Shown: positions 34,594-43,045 of the stretch, piece after piece
Position numbering within the stretch: position 1 is the stretch's first letter
How the letters are laid out: each line of letters begins with the position of its first letter
Source: Oryzihumus sp036391795
GTDB taxonomy: Bacteria > Actinomycetota > Actinomycetes > Actinomycetales > Dermatophilaceae
NCBI RefSeq assembly: GCF_036391795.1
Contig: NZ_DASVZH010000230.1
Coordinates: 1-48,828, forward strand
Length of the DNA stretch: 48,828 nt
Reading direction: 5' to 3'
Made by a program: the position numbers and the translations under genes
Notes under the pieces: generated by a model
Databases searched by the model: none
Told to the model about the DNA's origin: nothing
Seen by the model: only the letters and a program-made list of their open reading frames with translations

Positions 34594-35856
34594 ATGCAGG
34601 ACCTGCGACTGATCGGCGTGCACGAGGACGGCGAGCACCTGCTGCTCGCGGCGGCTGACGGCACCCGATTCCGGGTGCGCATCGACGAACCCCTCCGCGC
34701 TGCGGTCCGACGGGACCGTCCGCGGCTCGGCCAGCTCCAGATCGAGGTCGACGGCGGACTGCGACCGCGCGACGTGCAGGCGCTCATCCGCGCCGGCGCG
34801 TCCGTGGAGGAGGTCGCCGAGCGCGCCGGCTGGCCGGTGGAGAAGGTGCGTCGCTACGAGGGGCCGGTCATCGCCGAGCGCGAGCACGTCGCCGGGCTGG
34901 CCCGCGAGGTGCGCCTGCGCGGCCGGGGTGGGTCCTCCGGCGCCTCCGCCCCGACCCTGGCCACCCGGGTCAGCCAGCGGCTCAGCGGCCGCGGCGTCGA
35001 CCCGACCGACGCGACCTGGGACTCGTGGCGCTCCGACGAGGGGCCGTGGACGGTCGTGCTGACCTTCCCCGCCGGCGGGCGGCAGCGCCAGGCCTCCTGG
35101 ACCTACCACGCCGCCGACCGCACGGTCACGGCCGTCGACGACGAGGCCCGCTGGCTCAGCGAGGACGAGCAGCCCGGCGTCCCCGGCCCGATCCCCGCAC
35201 CGCACCTGGCGTCGGTGCCGGTGCGCTCGACCACGGTCTACGACGTCGAGGCCGAGGGCGGCGTCCACGCCGCCGGCCGACCCGCCGAGCGCACCGCCGA
35301 GCCGCTGGACCTCATGACCGCGATGCGTGAGCGCAGCGCCGCCCGCGCCCGTCGCCGCCCGGGCCCTCGCCGTGACACCCCGTCGCCGGCACCGACCGCC
35401 TCCCCCGTCACCCCGACCCACGTCCCCGGCGCCGCGGACGCGCCGGAGGAGGCCGTGCCGCTCGAGCACATCGCCTACGACCCCACGACCATGCCGCCGC
35501 CCCCGCCGGCCCACGGCTACCCCGGCGCCCACGCGCACTGGGACGTCGACGGCGAGCCCGACGCGGCCACCGGCGGGCTCGAGGACGGCGACGACGCGTC
35601 GCTCCCTGAGGAGGTCGCCGACGCCACGCCGGCCCTGGACGCCGGCCCGGTCACGGGCTCCGGTCAGCAGGCCGCCACCGACGACCAGGCCGACGAGGAC
35701 GAGGACGACGCCCTGCCGGAGGAGACGCACCAGCCCGAGGTCCGCGAGGAGGCGCCGGCGCGCCGGTCGGCGTCCTCCCGGCGCAGCGGCCGGCCGAGCG
35801 TGCCGAGCTGGGACGACATCATGTTCGGCGCGCGCCCGGGCTCCGACCGGGGCTGA
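34594..35856 (+). CDS. sepH: Septation protein SepH (DUF3071)
   Basis: A 420-residue cell-division protein. The N-terminus (about 1-110) is the DUF3071 domain with a helix-turn-helix-like segment (LRPRDVQALIRAGASVEEVAERAGWPVEKVRRYEGPVIAEREHVAGLAR), shown in Streptomyces and Mycobacterium SepH to bind FtsZ and promote its assembly. A long Pro/Asp/Glu-rich disordered middle (about 235-400) leads to the conserved C-terminal PSVPSWDDIMFG. ATG at 34594 with GGGAGAAGG upstream. Its last 38 nt overlap the convergent membrane protein gene. Confidence 0.92.
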   Translation: MQDLRLIGVHEDGEHLLLAAADGTRFRVRIDEPLRAAVRRDRPRLGQLQIEVDGGLRPRDVQALIRAGASVEEVAERAGWPVEKVRRYEGPVIAEREHVAGLAREVRLRGRGGSSGASAPTLATRVSQRLSGRGVDPTDATWDSWRSDEGPWTVVLTFPAGGRQRQASWTYHAADRTVTAVDDEARWLSEDEQPGVPGPIPAPHLASVPVRSTTVYDVEAEGGVHAAGRPAERTAEPLDLMTAMRERSAARARRRPGPRRDTPSPAPTASPVTPTHVPGAADAPEEAVPLEHIAYDPTTMPPPPPAHGYPGAHAHWDVDGEPDAATGGLEDGDDASLPEEVADATPALDAGPVTGSGQQAATDDQADEDEDDALPEETHQPEVREEAPARRSASSRRSGRPSVPSWDDIMFGARPGSDRG

Positions 35857-36250
35857 CTCCCGGGCCAGGGGCCCGACCCCGGTCCCTCAGGCCGAGCACG
35901 GCCACGAGCGCACCCCAGGTCGCGCAGACCGGTTGCAGCCACGAGAACGACCGGATGAACGCCACCTCGACGACGATCCAGCCGACGAGCAGCAGCCCGG
36001 CGACGAGCAGCAGCCGGGGCGCCCGCGGGTCCCCACGCCAGGCCGCCGACGCGGCCACGGCCATCGGCACGGCAACCACCACCAGCAGGGCGGTGCCGGC
36101 CAGCACGGTGCTCCCCCACGGCAGCCGGGCCGTGATCTCGTCGCCGAAGTCGATGATGCCGCCCCACAGGCCAAGCGCCCCGGCCGCCGCCCCGACCGCC
36201 ATCACCGCGGCCAGCGTCGCCGCGCCCCGGTCCCGTTGCCCTGCCGCCAT
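35819..36250 (-). CDS. Four-helix membrane protein, unknown function
   Basis: A 143-residue protein with four hydrophobic helices (LAAVMAVGAAAGALGLWGGIID, STVLAGTALLVVVAVPMAVAAS, RLLLVAGLLLVGWIVVEVAF and VCATWGALVAVLGL) and a basic, Pro/Gly-rich tail. ATG with GGAGGTGGG upstream. Its 3' end overlaps sepH by 38 nt on the opposite strand. No family is recognised; it may be a local gene. A CCACGA/TCGTGG repeat lies just upstream (36260-36274). Confidence 0.7.
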   Translation of the reverse strand: MAAGQRDRGAATLAAVMAVGAAAGALGLWGGIIDFGDEITARLPWGSTVLAGTALLVVVAVPMAVAASAAWRGDPRAPRLLLVAGLLLVGWIVVEVAFIRSFSWLQPVCATWGALVAVLGLRDRGRAPGPGVSPGRSPGARRT

Positions 36251-36332
36251 CGCCCACCTCCACGAACGTCGTGGGGACCAGCCTGGCGGCCGGCCGCCGT
36301 GGGGGGTCGAGGCGGAGGTCCCGGGTGTCCGC

Positions 36333-37028
36333 TCAGGCGCCGCGGGCCGTGCTGGGGAACACCGGCAGCGGGCAGAGGTCGAGGTCGAACGGGAGCACCT
36401 CGGCCGACGGGGAGGCAGCCCGCGCGGCGGCGGAGGTCATCCGGCGCATGTAGTGCCGGCGGCACAGGACCTCGTACTCCACCACCCCGGCATCCGCGCC
36501 GGCGGTGTCGCCGACCACGACCTGCTCACCCTCGATGACCATGACCCCGTCGATGACGCGGGCGTTGTGGGTCGCGCGCTGCCCGCACCAGCACAGCGCC
36601 GCGACCTGCAGCACCTGGACCCGGTCGGCCAGCTCGATCATCCGGCGCGAGCCGGGGAACAGCGCGGTGCGGAAGTCCGCGGTGATGCCGAACGCGTAGA
36701 CGTCCACCCCCATCTCGTCCACGAGGCGGGCCAGCTGCTCGACCTGCCCGGGGGTGTAGAACTGCGCCTCGTCGCAGATGAGGTAGTCGACCCGCAGGCC
36801 GTTGGTGGCCTGCCCGACGATGGCGTCCCAGAAGTCGAGATCGTCCTCGACCTCCAGGGCGCTGGTGGACAGGCCCAGGCGTGAGGAGAGCACCGACTCG
36901 CCTGCGCGGTCGTGCTTGGTGAAGATCAGCCCCCGGCGCCCGCGGGCGGCGTGGTTGTGGTCCATCTGCAGCGCGAGGGTGGACTTGCCGCAGTCCATGG
37001 TGCCGGAGAAGAAGACGAGTTCAGCCAC
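36333..37028 (-). CDS. tdk: Thymidine kinase (type II, TK1-like)
   Basis: A 231-residue kinase that phosphorylates thymidine with ATP in the salvage pathway. P-loop GTMDCGKST (9-17, in place of the more usual GPMFSGKST), DYLICDEAQF with the metal Asp and catalytic Glu, the lasso region around YAFGITADFRTALFPGSRRMIELAD, and zinc ligands in LCWCGQRA and LCRRHYM. The C-terminal extension after MRRMTS (about 30 residues, PFDLDLCPLPVFPS) exceeds the usual length. GTG at 37028 with a TAGGGT box 8 nt upstream. Confidence 0.93.
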   Translation of the reverse strand: MAELVFFSGTMDCGKSTLALQMDHNHAARGRRGLIFTKHDRAGESVLSSRLGLSTSALEVEDDLDFWDAIVGQATNGLRVDYLICDEAQFYTPGQVEQLARLVDEMGVDVYAFGITADFRTALFPGSRRMIELADRVQVLQVAALCWCGQRATHNARVIDGVMVIEGEQVVVGDTAGADAGVVEYEVLCRRHYMRRMTSAAARAASPSAEVLPFDLDLCPLPVFPSTARGA

Positions 37029-37036
37029 GAGCCGCA

Positions 37037-37042
37037 ACCCTA
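37037..37042 (-). promoter_or_regulatory. Leaderless-type -10 of tdk
   Basis: TAGGGT on the minus strand, 8 nt before the GTG at 37028. It overlaps the last codons of the upstream phosphodiesterase gene, so tdk may have a promoter of its own inside the operon. Confidence 0.4.
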
Positions 37043-38188
37043 TGCGTTGTCGCGCGCCGGCACCCGCAGGAGGGGCACCGACACCTCCTCGGGGGTCAGC
37101 GACCCGTGCAGCCCGAGCAGCGCCAGCAGCTGCGGCCGCGCGGTGCGCGAGTCCACGATCGCGAAGTTGTCGCGCATCGGGACGACGACGTCGCCGATCC
37201 GCGGCAGCACGTGCTCGGCGACCGGGCCGAACCACCCCTGGGCGACGGCCTCGTCCCGCTCGAGCACCCACGCCCGCTCGGACAGGCGCCCGCGCCAGGT
37301 CTGCACGACGTCGGCGGCCGCACCCGGCTCGCAGTACAGCTGCAGCGAGCGGGCCTCGCCCCCCACGTGCCTGATCCCGGCCGCGAGCTCGGCATCGTGG
37401 CCGAGGTCGATCCGCAGGGCGTGCGGGGCGTCGACCATGCCGTGGTCGGCCGTCACCAGCACCGCGGTGTCCGGCGGCACGGACGCCGCCAGCCGGGCCA
37501 TCGCCCCGTCGATCGCCTCGAGCTCGTCGCCCCACTCCCAGGACTGGCAGCCGTGCACGTGCCCGACCTTGTCCAGCTCGCCCCAGTAGAGGTAGACGAG
37601 CGCCCGACGGCTGGCCCGCACGGCCGCGAGCGCGGCGTCGACCCGGTCGTCCAGGGAGGTCGCCGCCCGGAACGAGCCGCCGCGGACGGCGGCGTTGGTC
37701 AGACCGGAGCCGTCGAAGAACCCGGGGCCGATCCGCGTCACGTCCACGCCTGCGGCCTGGGCGCGCTCGAACACCGTGGCAGACGGCTGCCAGCGCAGCG
37801 GGTCGGGCCCGTCCTCCCAGGACAGCTCGTTGAGCAGGCGGTCCTCCCCCGGCACCAGCACCTCGTAGCCGACCAGGCCGTGCGCCCCCGGGGGCAGCCC
37901 GGTGCCGAACGTCGCCATGCTCGTCGCCGTCGTGGACGGGAAGCCCGCCGTGAGCCGGTATGCCGCGGGCAGCAGGCCCCGCAGGAACGGCGCGTGCCCG
38001 CTGCGCTGGCGCAGCAGGTCGTAGCCGAGACCGTCGACGAGCACCACCACGGCCCGTCGCGCCTCGGGCAGGTCCATGCCGGTCGGCGCACCGGCTCCCC
38101 CCGGCACTCCCAGCGAACGCGCCACGGCCGGCAGCACGGCGGCCAGGCCCTCCCCGTCGTAGCGGGGAGGCAGTACCTCCTCGATCAC
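37040..38188 (-). CDS. Type I phosphodiesterase / nucleotide pyrophosphatase family
   Basis: A 382-residue alkaline-phosphatase-superfamily hydrolase. Zinc-site residues are seen in VVVLVDGLGYDLL (Asp), the nucleophile segment GFPSTTATSMATFGTGLPPGAHGLVGYE, YWGELDKVGHVHG (Asp, His) and VLVTADHGMVDAP (Asp-His). It cleaves phosphodiester or pyrophosphate bonds; substrate unknown. No signal peptide is visible, so it is probably cytoplasmic. GTG at 38188 is chosen for GGAGGGGG about 9 nt upstream. Gene order DUF5998 - phosphodiesterase - tdk is compact (16 and 11 nt gaps). Confidence 0.88.
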   Translation of the reverse strand: MIEEVLPPRYDGEGLAAVLPAVARSLGVPGGAGAPTGMDLPEARRAVVVLVDGLGYDLLRQRSGHAPFLRGLLPAAYRLTAGFPSTTATSMATFGTGLPPGAHGLVGYEVLVPGEDRLLNELSWEDGPDPLRWQPSATVFERAQAAGVDVTRIGPGFFDGSGLTNAAVRGGSFRAATSLDDRVDAALAAVRASRRALVYLYWGELDKVGHVHGCQSWEWGDELEAIDGAMARLAASVPPDTAVLVTADHGMVDAPHALRIDLGHDAELAAGIRHVGGEARSLQLYCEPGAAADVVQTWRGRLSERAWVLERDEAVAQGWFGPVAEHVLPRIGDVVVPMRDNFAIVDSRTARPQLLALLGLHGSLTPEEVSVPLLRVPARDNA

Positions 38189-38204
38189 CGGAACGTCCCC
38201 CTCC

Positions 38205-38816
38205 TCAGCGTCCGATCGTCTCCGACATCGCGCGCGCAAAGGCCATCGCCTGCTCCAGGGCGGGCTGGCCGTCGGCGGCGGCGCTGACCCGCAGGCTGAT
38301 GTCATCGGCGGTGACCGTGCCCTCGTAGCCGTGGTCGGCCTCGCAGGAGGGGTCACCGCAGACGGCCGGGACCATGTCGACCCGGCTGACCGTGCCCCAC
38401 CCCAGGGTCACTGTGAGCTCGCGGCCGAGGGCCCCGGGCTGGTAGCTGTCCGGCGCGGCGACGACGTGGGTGAGCATCACCCCGCGGACCGCGCTCAGCG
38501 GCACGACCTCGGAGGTCGCGGTGGCCACAGCTTCGGTGTCGCCCGGCGCGCCCTGCTCGCCGTGCTCCCCGTGGTGGTCGTCGGCGTGCGCGATGACCAG
38601 CCGGCGCGGGGTGAGCACGAGCACGGTGATGTGCCGGCGCACGGTGTCGTGGTCGAACGTCGTCTCCTGGTGGACCAGGTGCGAGACGACCTGCTCACCC
38701 GCGAGCGCCGAGTCCACCACGTCCGCGACGAGCGCCGGGTAGTAGCCGGCCCGCTCGATGTCCCGGGTGAGGCTCTCCGGGAGGGGGGTGGGACGCTGCT
38801 CGGTCGGTGTGGCCAT
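38205..38816 (-). CDS. DUF5998 protein
   Basis: A 203-residue soluble protein of the actinobacterial DUF5998 family. Marks: PLPESLTRDIERAGYYPALVADVVDSALAGEQVVSHLVHQETTFDHDTVRRHITVLVLTPRRLVIAHADDH, a His/Glu-rich loop (HHGEHGEQGAPG) and MVPAVCGDPSCEADHGYEGTVTADDISLRVSAAADG, where two Cys could bind a metal. ATG at 38816 with AAGGA upstream. Function unknown. Confidence 0.85.
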   Translation of the reverse strand: MATPTEQRPTPLPESLTRDIERAGYYPALVADVVDSALAGEQVVSHLVHQETTFDHDTVRRHITVLVLTPRRLVIAHADDHHGEHGEQGAPGDTEAVATATSEVVPLSAVRGVMLTHVVAAPDSYQPGALGRELTVTLGWGTVSRVDMVPAVCGDPSCEADHGYEGTVTADDISLRVSAAADGQPALEQAMAFARAMSETIGR

Positions 38817-38834
38817 GGGCCCATCCTTGCGCAC

Positions 38835-38853
38835 GTCAGCGGGGCCCGCTGAC
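38835..38853. repeat. 19-nt palindrome upstream of the DUF5998 gene
   Basis: GTCAGCGGG-G-CCCGCTGAC, a perfect 9-bp inverted repeat with a one-base centre, 18 nt upstream of the DUF5998 start. A one-base loop is poor for a terminator, so an operator is the better reading. Confidence 0.4.
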
Positions 38854-38899
38854 CGGCCGGGCTCGCGGGCGGCTACGGGCCGGTCGTCCCGGTGGGCCG

Positions 38900-38924
38900 C
38901 TAGGGACGCCTCCGCCGTCCCTAG
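38900..38924 (-). terminator. Terminator of the GNAT-ACS gene
   Basis: Perfect 9-bp stem, CTAGGGACG at 38900-38908 and CGTCCCTAG at 38916-38924, with a 7-nt loop. It includes the stop codon of the gene. Confidence 0.55.
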
Positions 38925-41593
38925 GGCAGGGCCCGGCGGTCGGTGTCCTTGCGCACCGGGGGCGGTGCGACGCTGGCCTCCGCCCCGAGGACGTCCACGC
39001 CGCCGGGGTGGGCGACCACCGGGTTGAGCACGAGCGAGGCGACCTCGGGCAGCTCGTCGGCGAGCACGGACATCCGGGCGACCAGGTCGGCCAGGGCGGC
39101 CCGGTTGACCGGGGTGGCGCCGCGGTGGCCGTGCAGCAGCGGCGCGGCCCGCACCGAGGAGATCAGGTCGGAGACGTCGACGTCGGTGAGCGGCGGGATC
39201 CGGTGCCCGATGTCGCCCAGCAGCTCGGTCGGCGGCCCGGCCACGGAGAAGCTGACCACCGGGCCGAACAGCGGGTCCTCGGTCGTGCTGACCACGCAGG
39301 AGACCCCGGGGGTGGCCATCTTCTGCACGACCAGGGAGTTGGCCGACAGCGCGGCCAGCCGGTCCTTCAGCGCGGCGAACGCCTCCCGCACCGAGGCGGC
39401 GGTGTGCAGGTCGACCCGGATGCCGCCCGTGCCGGGCTGGTGGCGCACCGCGGGCGCCACCGACTTGACCACCACGGGGTAGCCCATGTGCCTGGCCGCC
39501 GCCACGGCCTCGTCGGCGGTGGCCACCGGCACCGTCGGCCACAAGGTGATCCCATAGGCACCCAGCAGGGCCGTGACCTCCTCGGGTGTGAGCGCCCGAC
39601 CCTCCGGCGACTGCTCCAGGACCGAGTCCACGAGCGCCTCGGCGGCCGCGCGGTCGATGCCCACCGGCGCCACCCGCTGGCCCTGGTCCCGGGCCCGCCA
39701 CTCGCCGTACTTGGTCGCCGCTGCGAGCGCGCGGACCGCGTCCTCGGGCATCGAGTATGCCGGGACGGCGCGCCGCCGCCCGTGCTCGTCGAACTCCTTG
39801 GCGGACAGGGCCTGGGTGACCCCACGCATGCCGAGGAAGGTGGCCAGGCACGGCTTGTCGGACTGCGCCGCCGCGTCGGCGACGGCGTCGACCACCTCGG
39901 CGTCGAGGGTGACCAGGGGCGGGATGAAGCAGGTGAGGACGCTGTCGACCTGCTCGTCGGCGAAGGCCGCCTCGAGGGTCTGGGCGAACATGTCGGCGGT
40001 GGCCTCCGACGGCAGCGACACCGGGCCGTGGGTCACCTCCAGCCCCCAGCTGACGCAGGCTTCGGCGGTGAGGGCGCCGAGGGCGTCGGAGTTGCCGACC
40101 ACGGCGACCCGCCGCCCGCGCGGCAGCGGCTGGTGGACGACGAGCTGGGCCACGTCGAAGAGCTGGTGGATGTTCTCCACCCGGATGACCCCGGCCTGGC
40201 GCAGCATCGCGTCGAAGGCCTGGGGCGGCACCCGGGTGGGCCGGGCCCGGTGACCCGGCGGCACGCCATACGAGCTGATCCCGGACTTGACCACGATCAC
40301 CGGCTTGGTGAGGGCCAGGGCCCGGGCGATCCGGCTGAACTTGCGCGGGTTGCCCATCGACTCGAGGTACAGCCCCACCGCATGAGTGTCGGCGTCGTCG
40401 ATCCAGTACTGCATGAAGTCGTTGCCCGAGACGTCGACGCGGTTGCCGGCGGAGGCGAACACCGAGACGCCGAGGTTGCGCCGGGCGGCCGAGGCCAGGA
40501 CCGCGATGCCGAGGGCGCCGCTCTGGGCGAACAGCCCGAACGTGCCCGGCGGTGGCAGCGACGGCGCCAGCGAGGCGTTGAGGCGCACCGCCGGGTGGGA
40601 GTTGATCACCCCGAAGGAGTTGGGCCCGATGACCCGCATGCCGGCGTCGCGGGCGGTGCGCAGCAGCTCGCGCTGGCGCTGCTCCCCCTCCGGGCCGATC
40701 TCGGCGAACCCGGCGGAGGCGACCAGCAGGGCCTTGACCCCCGCGTCCGCGCAGTCACGGACCACGTCGAGCACGGCGTCGGCGGGCACGGCCACGACGG
40801 CGAGGTCGACCTCGTCGGGGATGTCGCTGACCTTGGCGTGCGACTCCAGGCCCAGGACCTCCAGCGCCTCGGTGTTGACGGCGTGGACCCGGCCCGTGAA
40901 GCCGGCGTCGAGGATGTTGTGCAGCAGCTGGTGCCCGATCGAGTCCGACCGGCGGCTCGCACCGACCACCGCGATCGAGTCCGGGAAGAGCACCGAGTGC
41001 ATGCTGACCGACTCGGCGCGGTGCTCCCGGGCCAGGCGCACCGCCTGCGACTGCTCGGTCGGCTCGATCCGGAACGAGACCGATATGACCCCGTCGTCGT
41101 AGTGGTGCTCCACCTCGTAGCCGGCCTCGTGGAAGACGCCGATCATCTTGCGGTTCTGCGGCAGCACGTCGGCGACGAACTTGCCGACGCCGAGCTCGTG
41201 GGCGATCGCGGCCAGGTGCTCGAGCAGCACCGAGCCGACCCCCCGGCCCTGGAAGGCGTCGGAGATGTTGAAGGCCACCTCCGCCGTCGTCGCGTCGATC
41301 TTGTCGTAGCGGGCGATGCCGATGATCTCCCCGCGCACCGTCGCCACCAGCGCCACCCGGTCGACGTAGTCGACGTGGGTGAACCGCTGCACGTCCCGCT
41401 CGGAGAGCTGCTTGATCGGCGCGAAGAAGCGCATGTAGATCGACTCCGGCGACTGCCGGGCGTGGAACCGGCGGATGCCGTCGGCGTCGTCGGGGCGGAT
41501 CGGGCGTACGTGCGCCACCGAGCCGTCCCGGAGCACGACGTCGGCCTCCCACCGGGCCAGGTCGGCGCCGGGGCGGGAGGCCGTGTCGGTCAT
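38921..41593 (-). CDS. GNAT acetyltransferase fused to ADP-forming acyl-CoA synthetase
   Basis: An 890-residue protein acetyltransferase-type fusion. Domains: GNAT (about 20-185; acetyl-CoA loop QGRGVG at 115-120), CoA-binding (about 205-300; FPDSIAVVGASRRSDSIGHQLL), ligase (about 310-620) and ATP-grasp (about 670-870; GYPVVVKSVAPAVRHQPGTGGIRVDL). The region that in true ADP-forming synthetases carries the phosphorylated His (usually SHTG) reads GHRARPTR, so synthetase activity may be lost and the domain may serve as acyl-CoA or nucleotide sensor, as in Pat-type lysine acetyltransferases. ATG at 41593. Single-gene unit with its own terminator. Confidence 0.9.
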   Translation of the reverse strand: MTDTASRPGADLARWEADVVLRDGSVAHVRPIRPDDADGIRRFHARQSPESIYMRFFAPIKQLSERDVQRFTHVDYVDRVALVATVRGEIIGIARYDKIDATTAEVAFNISDAFQGRGVGSVLLEHLAAIAHELGVGKFVADVLPQNRKMIGVFHEAGYEVEHHYDDGVISVSFRIEPTEQSQAVRLAREHRAESVSMHSVLFPDSIAVVGASRRSDSIGHQLLHNILDAGFTGRVHAVNTEALEVLGLESHAKVSDIPDEVDLAVVAVPADAVLDVVRDCADAGVKALLVASAGFAEIGPEGEQRQRELLRTARDAGMRVIGPNSFGVINSHPAVRLNASLAPSLPPPGTFGLFAQSGALGIAVLASAARRNLGVSVFASAGNRVDVSGNDFMQYWIDDADTHAVGLYLESMGNPRKFSRIARALALTKPVIVVKSGISSYGVPPGHRARPTRVPPQAFDAMLRQAGVIRVENIHQLFDVAQLVVHQPLPRGRRVAVVGNSDALGALTAEACVSWGLEVTHGPVSLPSEATADMFAQTLEAAFADEQVDSVLTCFIPPLVTLDAEVVDAVADAAAQSDKPCLATFLGMRGVTQALSAKEFDEHGRRRAVPAYSMPEDAVRALAAATKYGEWRARDQGQRVAPVGIDRAAAEALVDSVLEQSPEGRALTPEEVTALLGAYGITLWPTVPVATADEAVAAARHMGYPVVVKSVAPAVRHQPGTGGIRVDLHTAASVREAFAALKDRLAALSANSLVVQKMATPGVSCVVSTTEDPLFGPVVSFSVAGPPTELLGDIGHRIPPLTDVDVSDLISSVRAAPLLHGHRGATPVNRAALADLVARMSVLADELPEVASLVLNPVVAHPGGVDVLGAEASVAPPPVRKDTDRRALP

Positions 41594-41644
41594 GCCTAGA
41601 GGATGTCATGCCTCATGTGACGTACGCGTGTCATGACAACGGGT

Positions 41645-43045
41645 TCAGCCGATCGTCACCTTCTGCCACTGGTCACCGTGGTCGTGGCTGACCCAGTATG
41701 CCGGGCCGGGGCCACCGATGGCGTAGAACGTCGCGCCCCCGGGCGCACCCACCCAGCGCCACCCCATCGCGGGCATCGGGGGCGCGCCGGCCGGGACCAC
41801 CCACGTGTGGCCACCGTCGTGGCTGACCTTGAGGGAGCCGTGGATGGAGGGGTTCCCGCCGGAGACGGCGAGCAGGTTGCTGCGGTCGGCGGCCGCCAGG
41901 GCGATGTGCCCGCCGTTGACCAGCGTCAGCGACTGCGCGTCGACCACGCTCCAGGTCAGCCCGTCGGGGCTGGTGTTCACGGCGTAGCCGAGGGAGCCGG
42001 CCGCGCCCTGGGTGGTGCACAGCCCGACCAGTCCGGGGTGCGCCGACGCGTCGGTGGTCACCACCTCGGCGCCACCGCCGCGGCAGACCGGGCCCTGCGA
42101 CCCGGGTGAGAGGGACTCGGTGTCCTGCACCTGGAGCAGGACACCGCCGACCGGGGTCCAGACGCTGACCACGGGCTGGCCCCCACCGAGCGCGAGGACC
42201 GGCTCGTTCCACCCGCGGCCCACGTCGGCCGAGGCGCCACCGCCGGCCACGCCGTGCGGTTGGGCGACCGAGTCGGTGGCCAGGGTCAACTGGCCGGAGC
42301 AGGAGCCCGTACCGCACCGCTGCCCGGTCACGACGACGACCTGCTGGCCGTCGGTCTCGAGCGCCACGACCGCGTCACCGCTGTGCGGGTAGGGCGCCCA
42401 GGTGCGACCGCCGTCGCGGGTCTGCATCGCCCCGCCCCCGAACACCCACCCGATCAGCGGGGTGGCGAACCGCACCTGGCTCAGCACGCTCGCCGGCTGG
42501 ACCGTGGCACCGACGACGTCGGGGTCGGGGACCGTGCGTCCGTCGAAGGCGTGCACGACCGCCCACGTGCGCCCCTCGTCGGCGGAGCCGGCCAGCACCG
42601 GGCAGCGGACCCCGTGCCCGCACGAGGCGTCACCCATGGCGTAGACGTGCCCGTGCCCGGCGTTGCTCAGCGAGAGCACGGTGAAGTCCTTCGGCACCGC
42701 CGCACCCCGGGCCAGACCGGGCGCCGCGGTGGCGGTGGGTGAGGGCGCGGGGGTGCTGGGCGCTGGACCGGTCGCCTGCGTGGGTCCGGGGGTGACGACG
42801 GTCGTCGCCGCCGGGCGGGGCGGCGTGGCCGTCCCGTGCGTGCTGGCCCAGGCGACCCCCGCGGCGAGCAGGGCGACGGCAGCCGCGGCCCCGGCATACC
42901 GCTGCCGGTGGCTGCGGCGGCGCCACCGCGCGGTCTGCACGATCCGCTGCCAGCGCTCCTCGCCTGCGGACAGGTCCGTGACCAGTGCCCGCTCCCGGGC
43001 GAACAGCTCCTCGACCGACCCGGGCCGGGGCTCGTCGTCGCTCAT
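41645..43045 (-). CDS. Membrane-anchored Asp-box propeller protein, probable anti-sigma partner
   Basis: A 466-residue protein: cytoplasmic N-terminus (1-50; SVEELFARERALVTDLSAGEERWQRIVQTARWRRR), one transmembrane helix (about 51-69), a Pro/Thr/Ala tether (about 72-110), then an outside domain with at least five Asp-box (BNR) turns: SADEGRTW, TRDGGRTW, SPDGLTW, SHDGGHTW and SHDHGDQW, implying a beta propeller. Six Cys in pairs (CGHGVRC, CGTGSC, and two further) could form disulfides outside the cell. It overlaps the ECF sigma gene by 4 nt (ATGA), so it probably holds the sigma factor and senses an outside signal. No classical zinc anti-sigma motif is present. Confidence 0.82.
   Translation of the reverse strand: MSDDEPRPGSVEELFARERALVTDLSAGEERWQRIVQTARWRRRSHRQRYAGAAAAVALLAAGVAWASTHGTATPPRPAATTVVTPGPTQATGPAPSTPAPSPTATAAPGLARGAAVPKDFTVLSLSNAGHGHVYAMGDASCGHGVRCPVLAGSADEGRTWAVVHAFDGRTVPDPDVVGATVQPASVLSQVRFATPLIGWVFGGGAMQTRDGGRTWAPYPHSGDAVVALETDGQQVVVVTGQRCGTGSCSGQLTLATDSVAQPHGVAGGGASADVGRGWNEPVLALGGGQPVVSVWTPVGGVLLQVQDTESLSPGSQGPVCRGGGAEVVTTDASAHPGLVGLCTTQGAAGSLGYAVNTSPDGLTWSVVDAQSLTLVNGGHIALAAADRSNLLAVSGGNPSIHGSLKVSHDGGHTWVVPAGAPPMPAMGWRWVGAPGGATFYAIGGPGPAYWVSHDHGDQWQKVTIG

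Noticed and set aside
36285..36298. GGCGGCCGGCCGCC palindrome as terminator or operator
   Set aside because: Pure GC self-complementary stretches are expected by chance in such DNA, it has no loop, and it lies between co-directional genes without further signals.
38807..41599. A 930-codon open frame on plus, opposite the GNAT-ACS gene
   Set aside because: Same GC artefact; no recognisable domain, while the minus strand encodes a complete known architecture.
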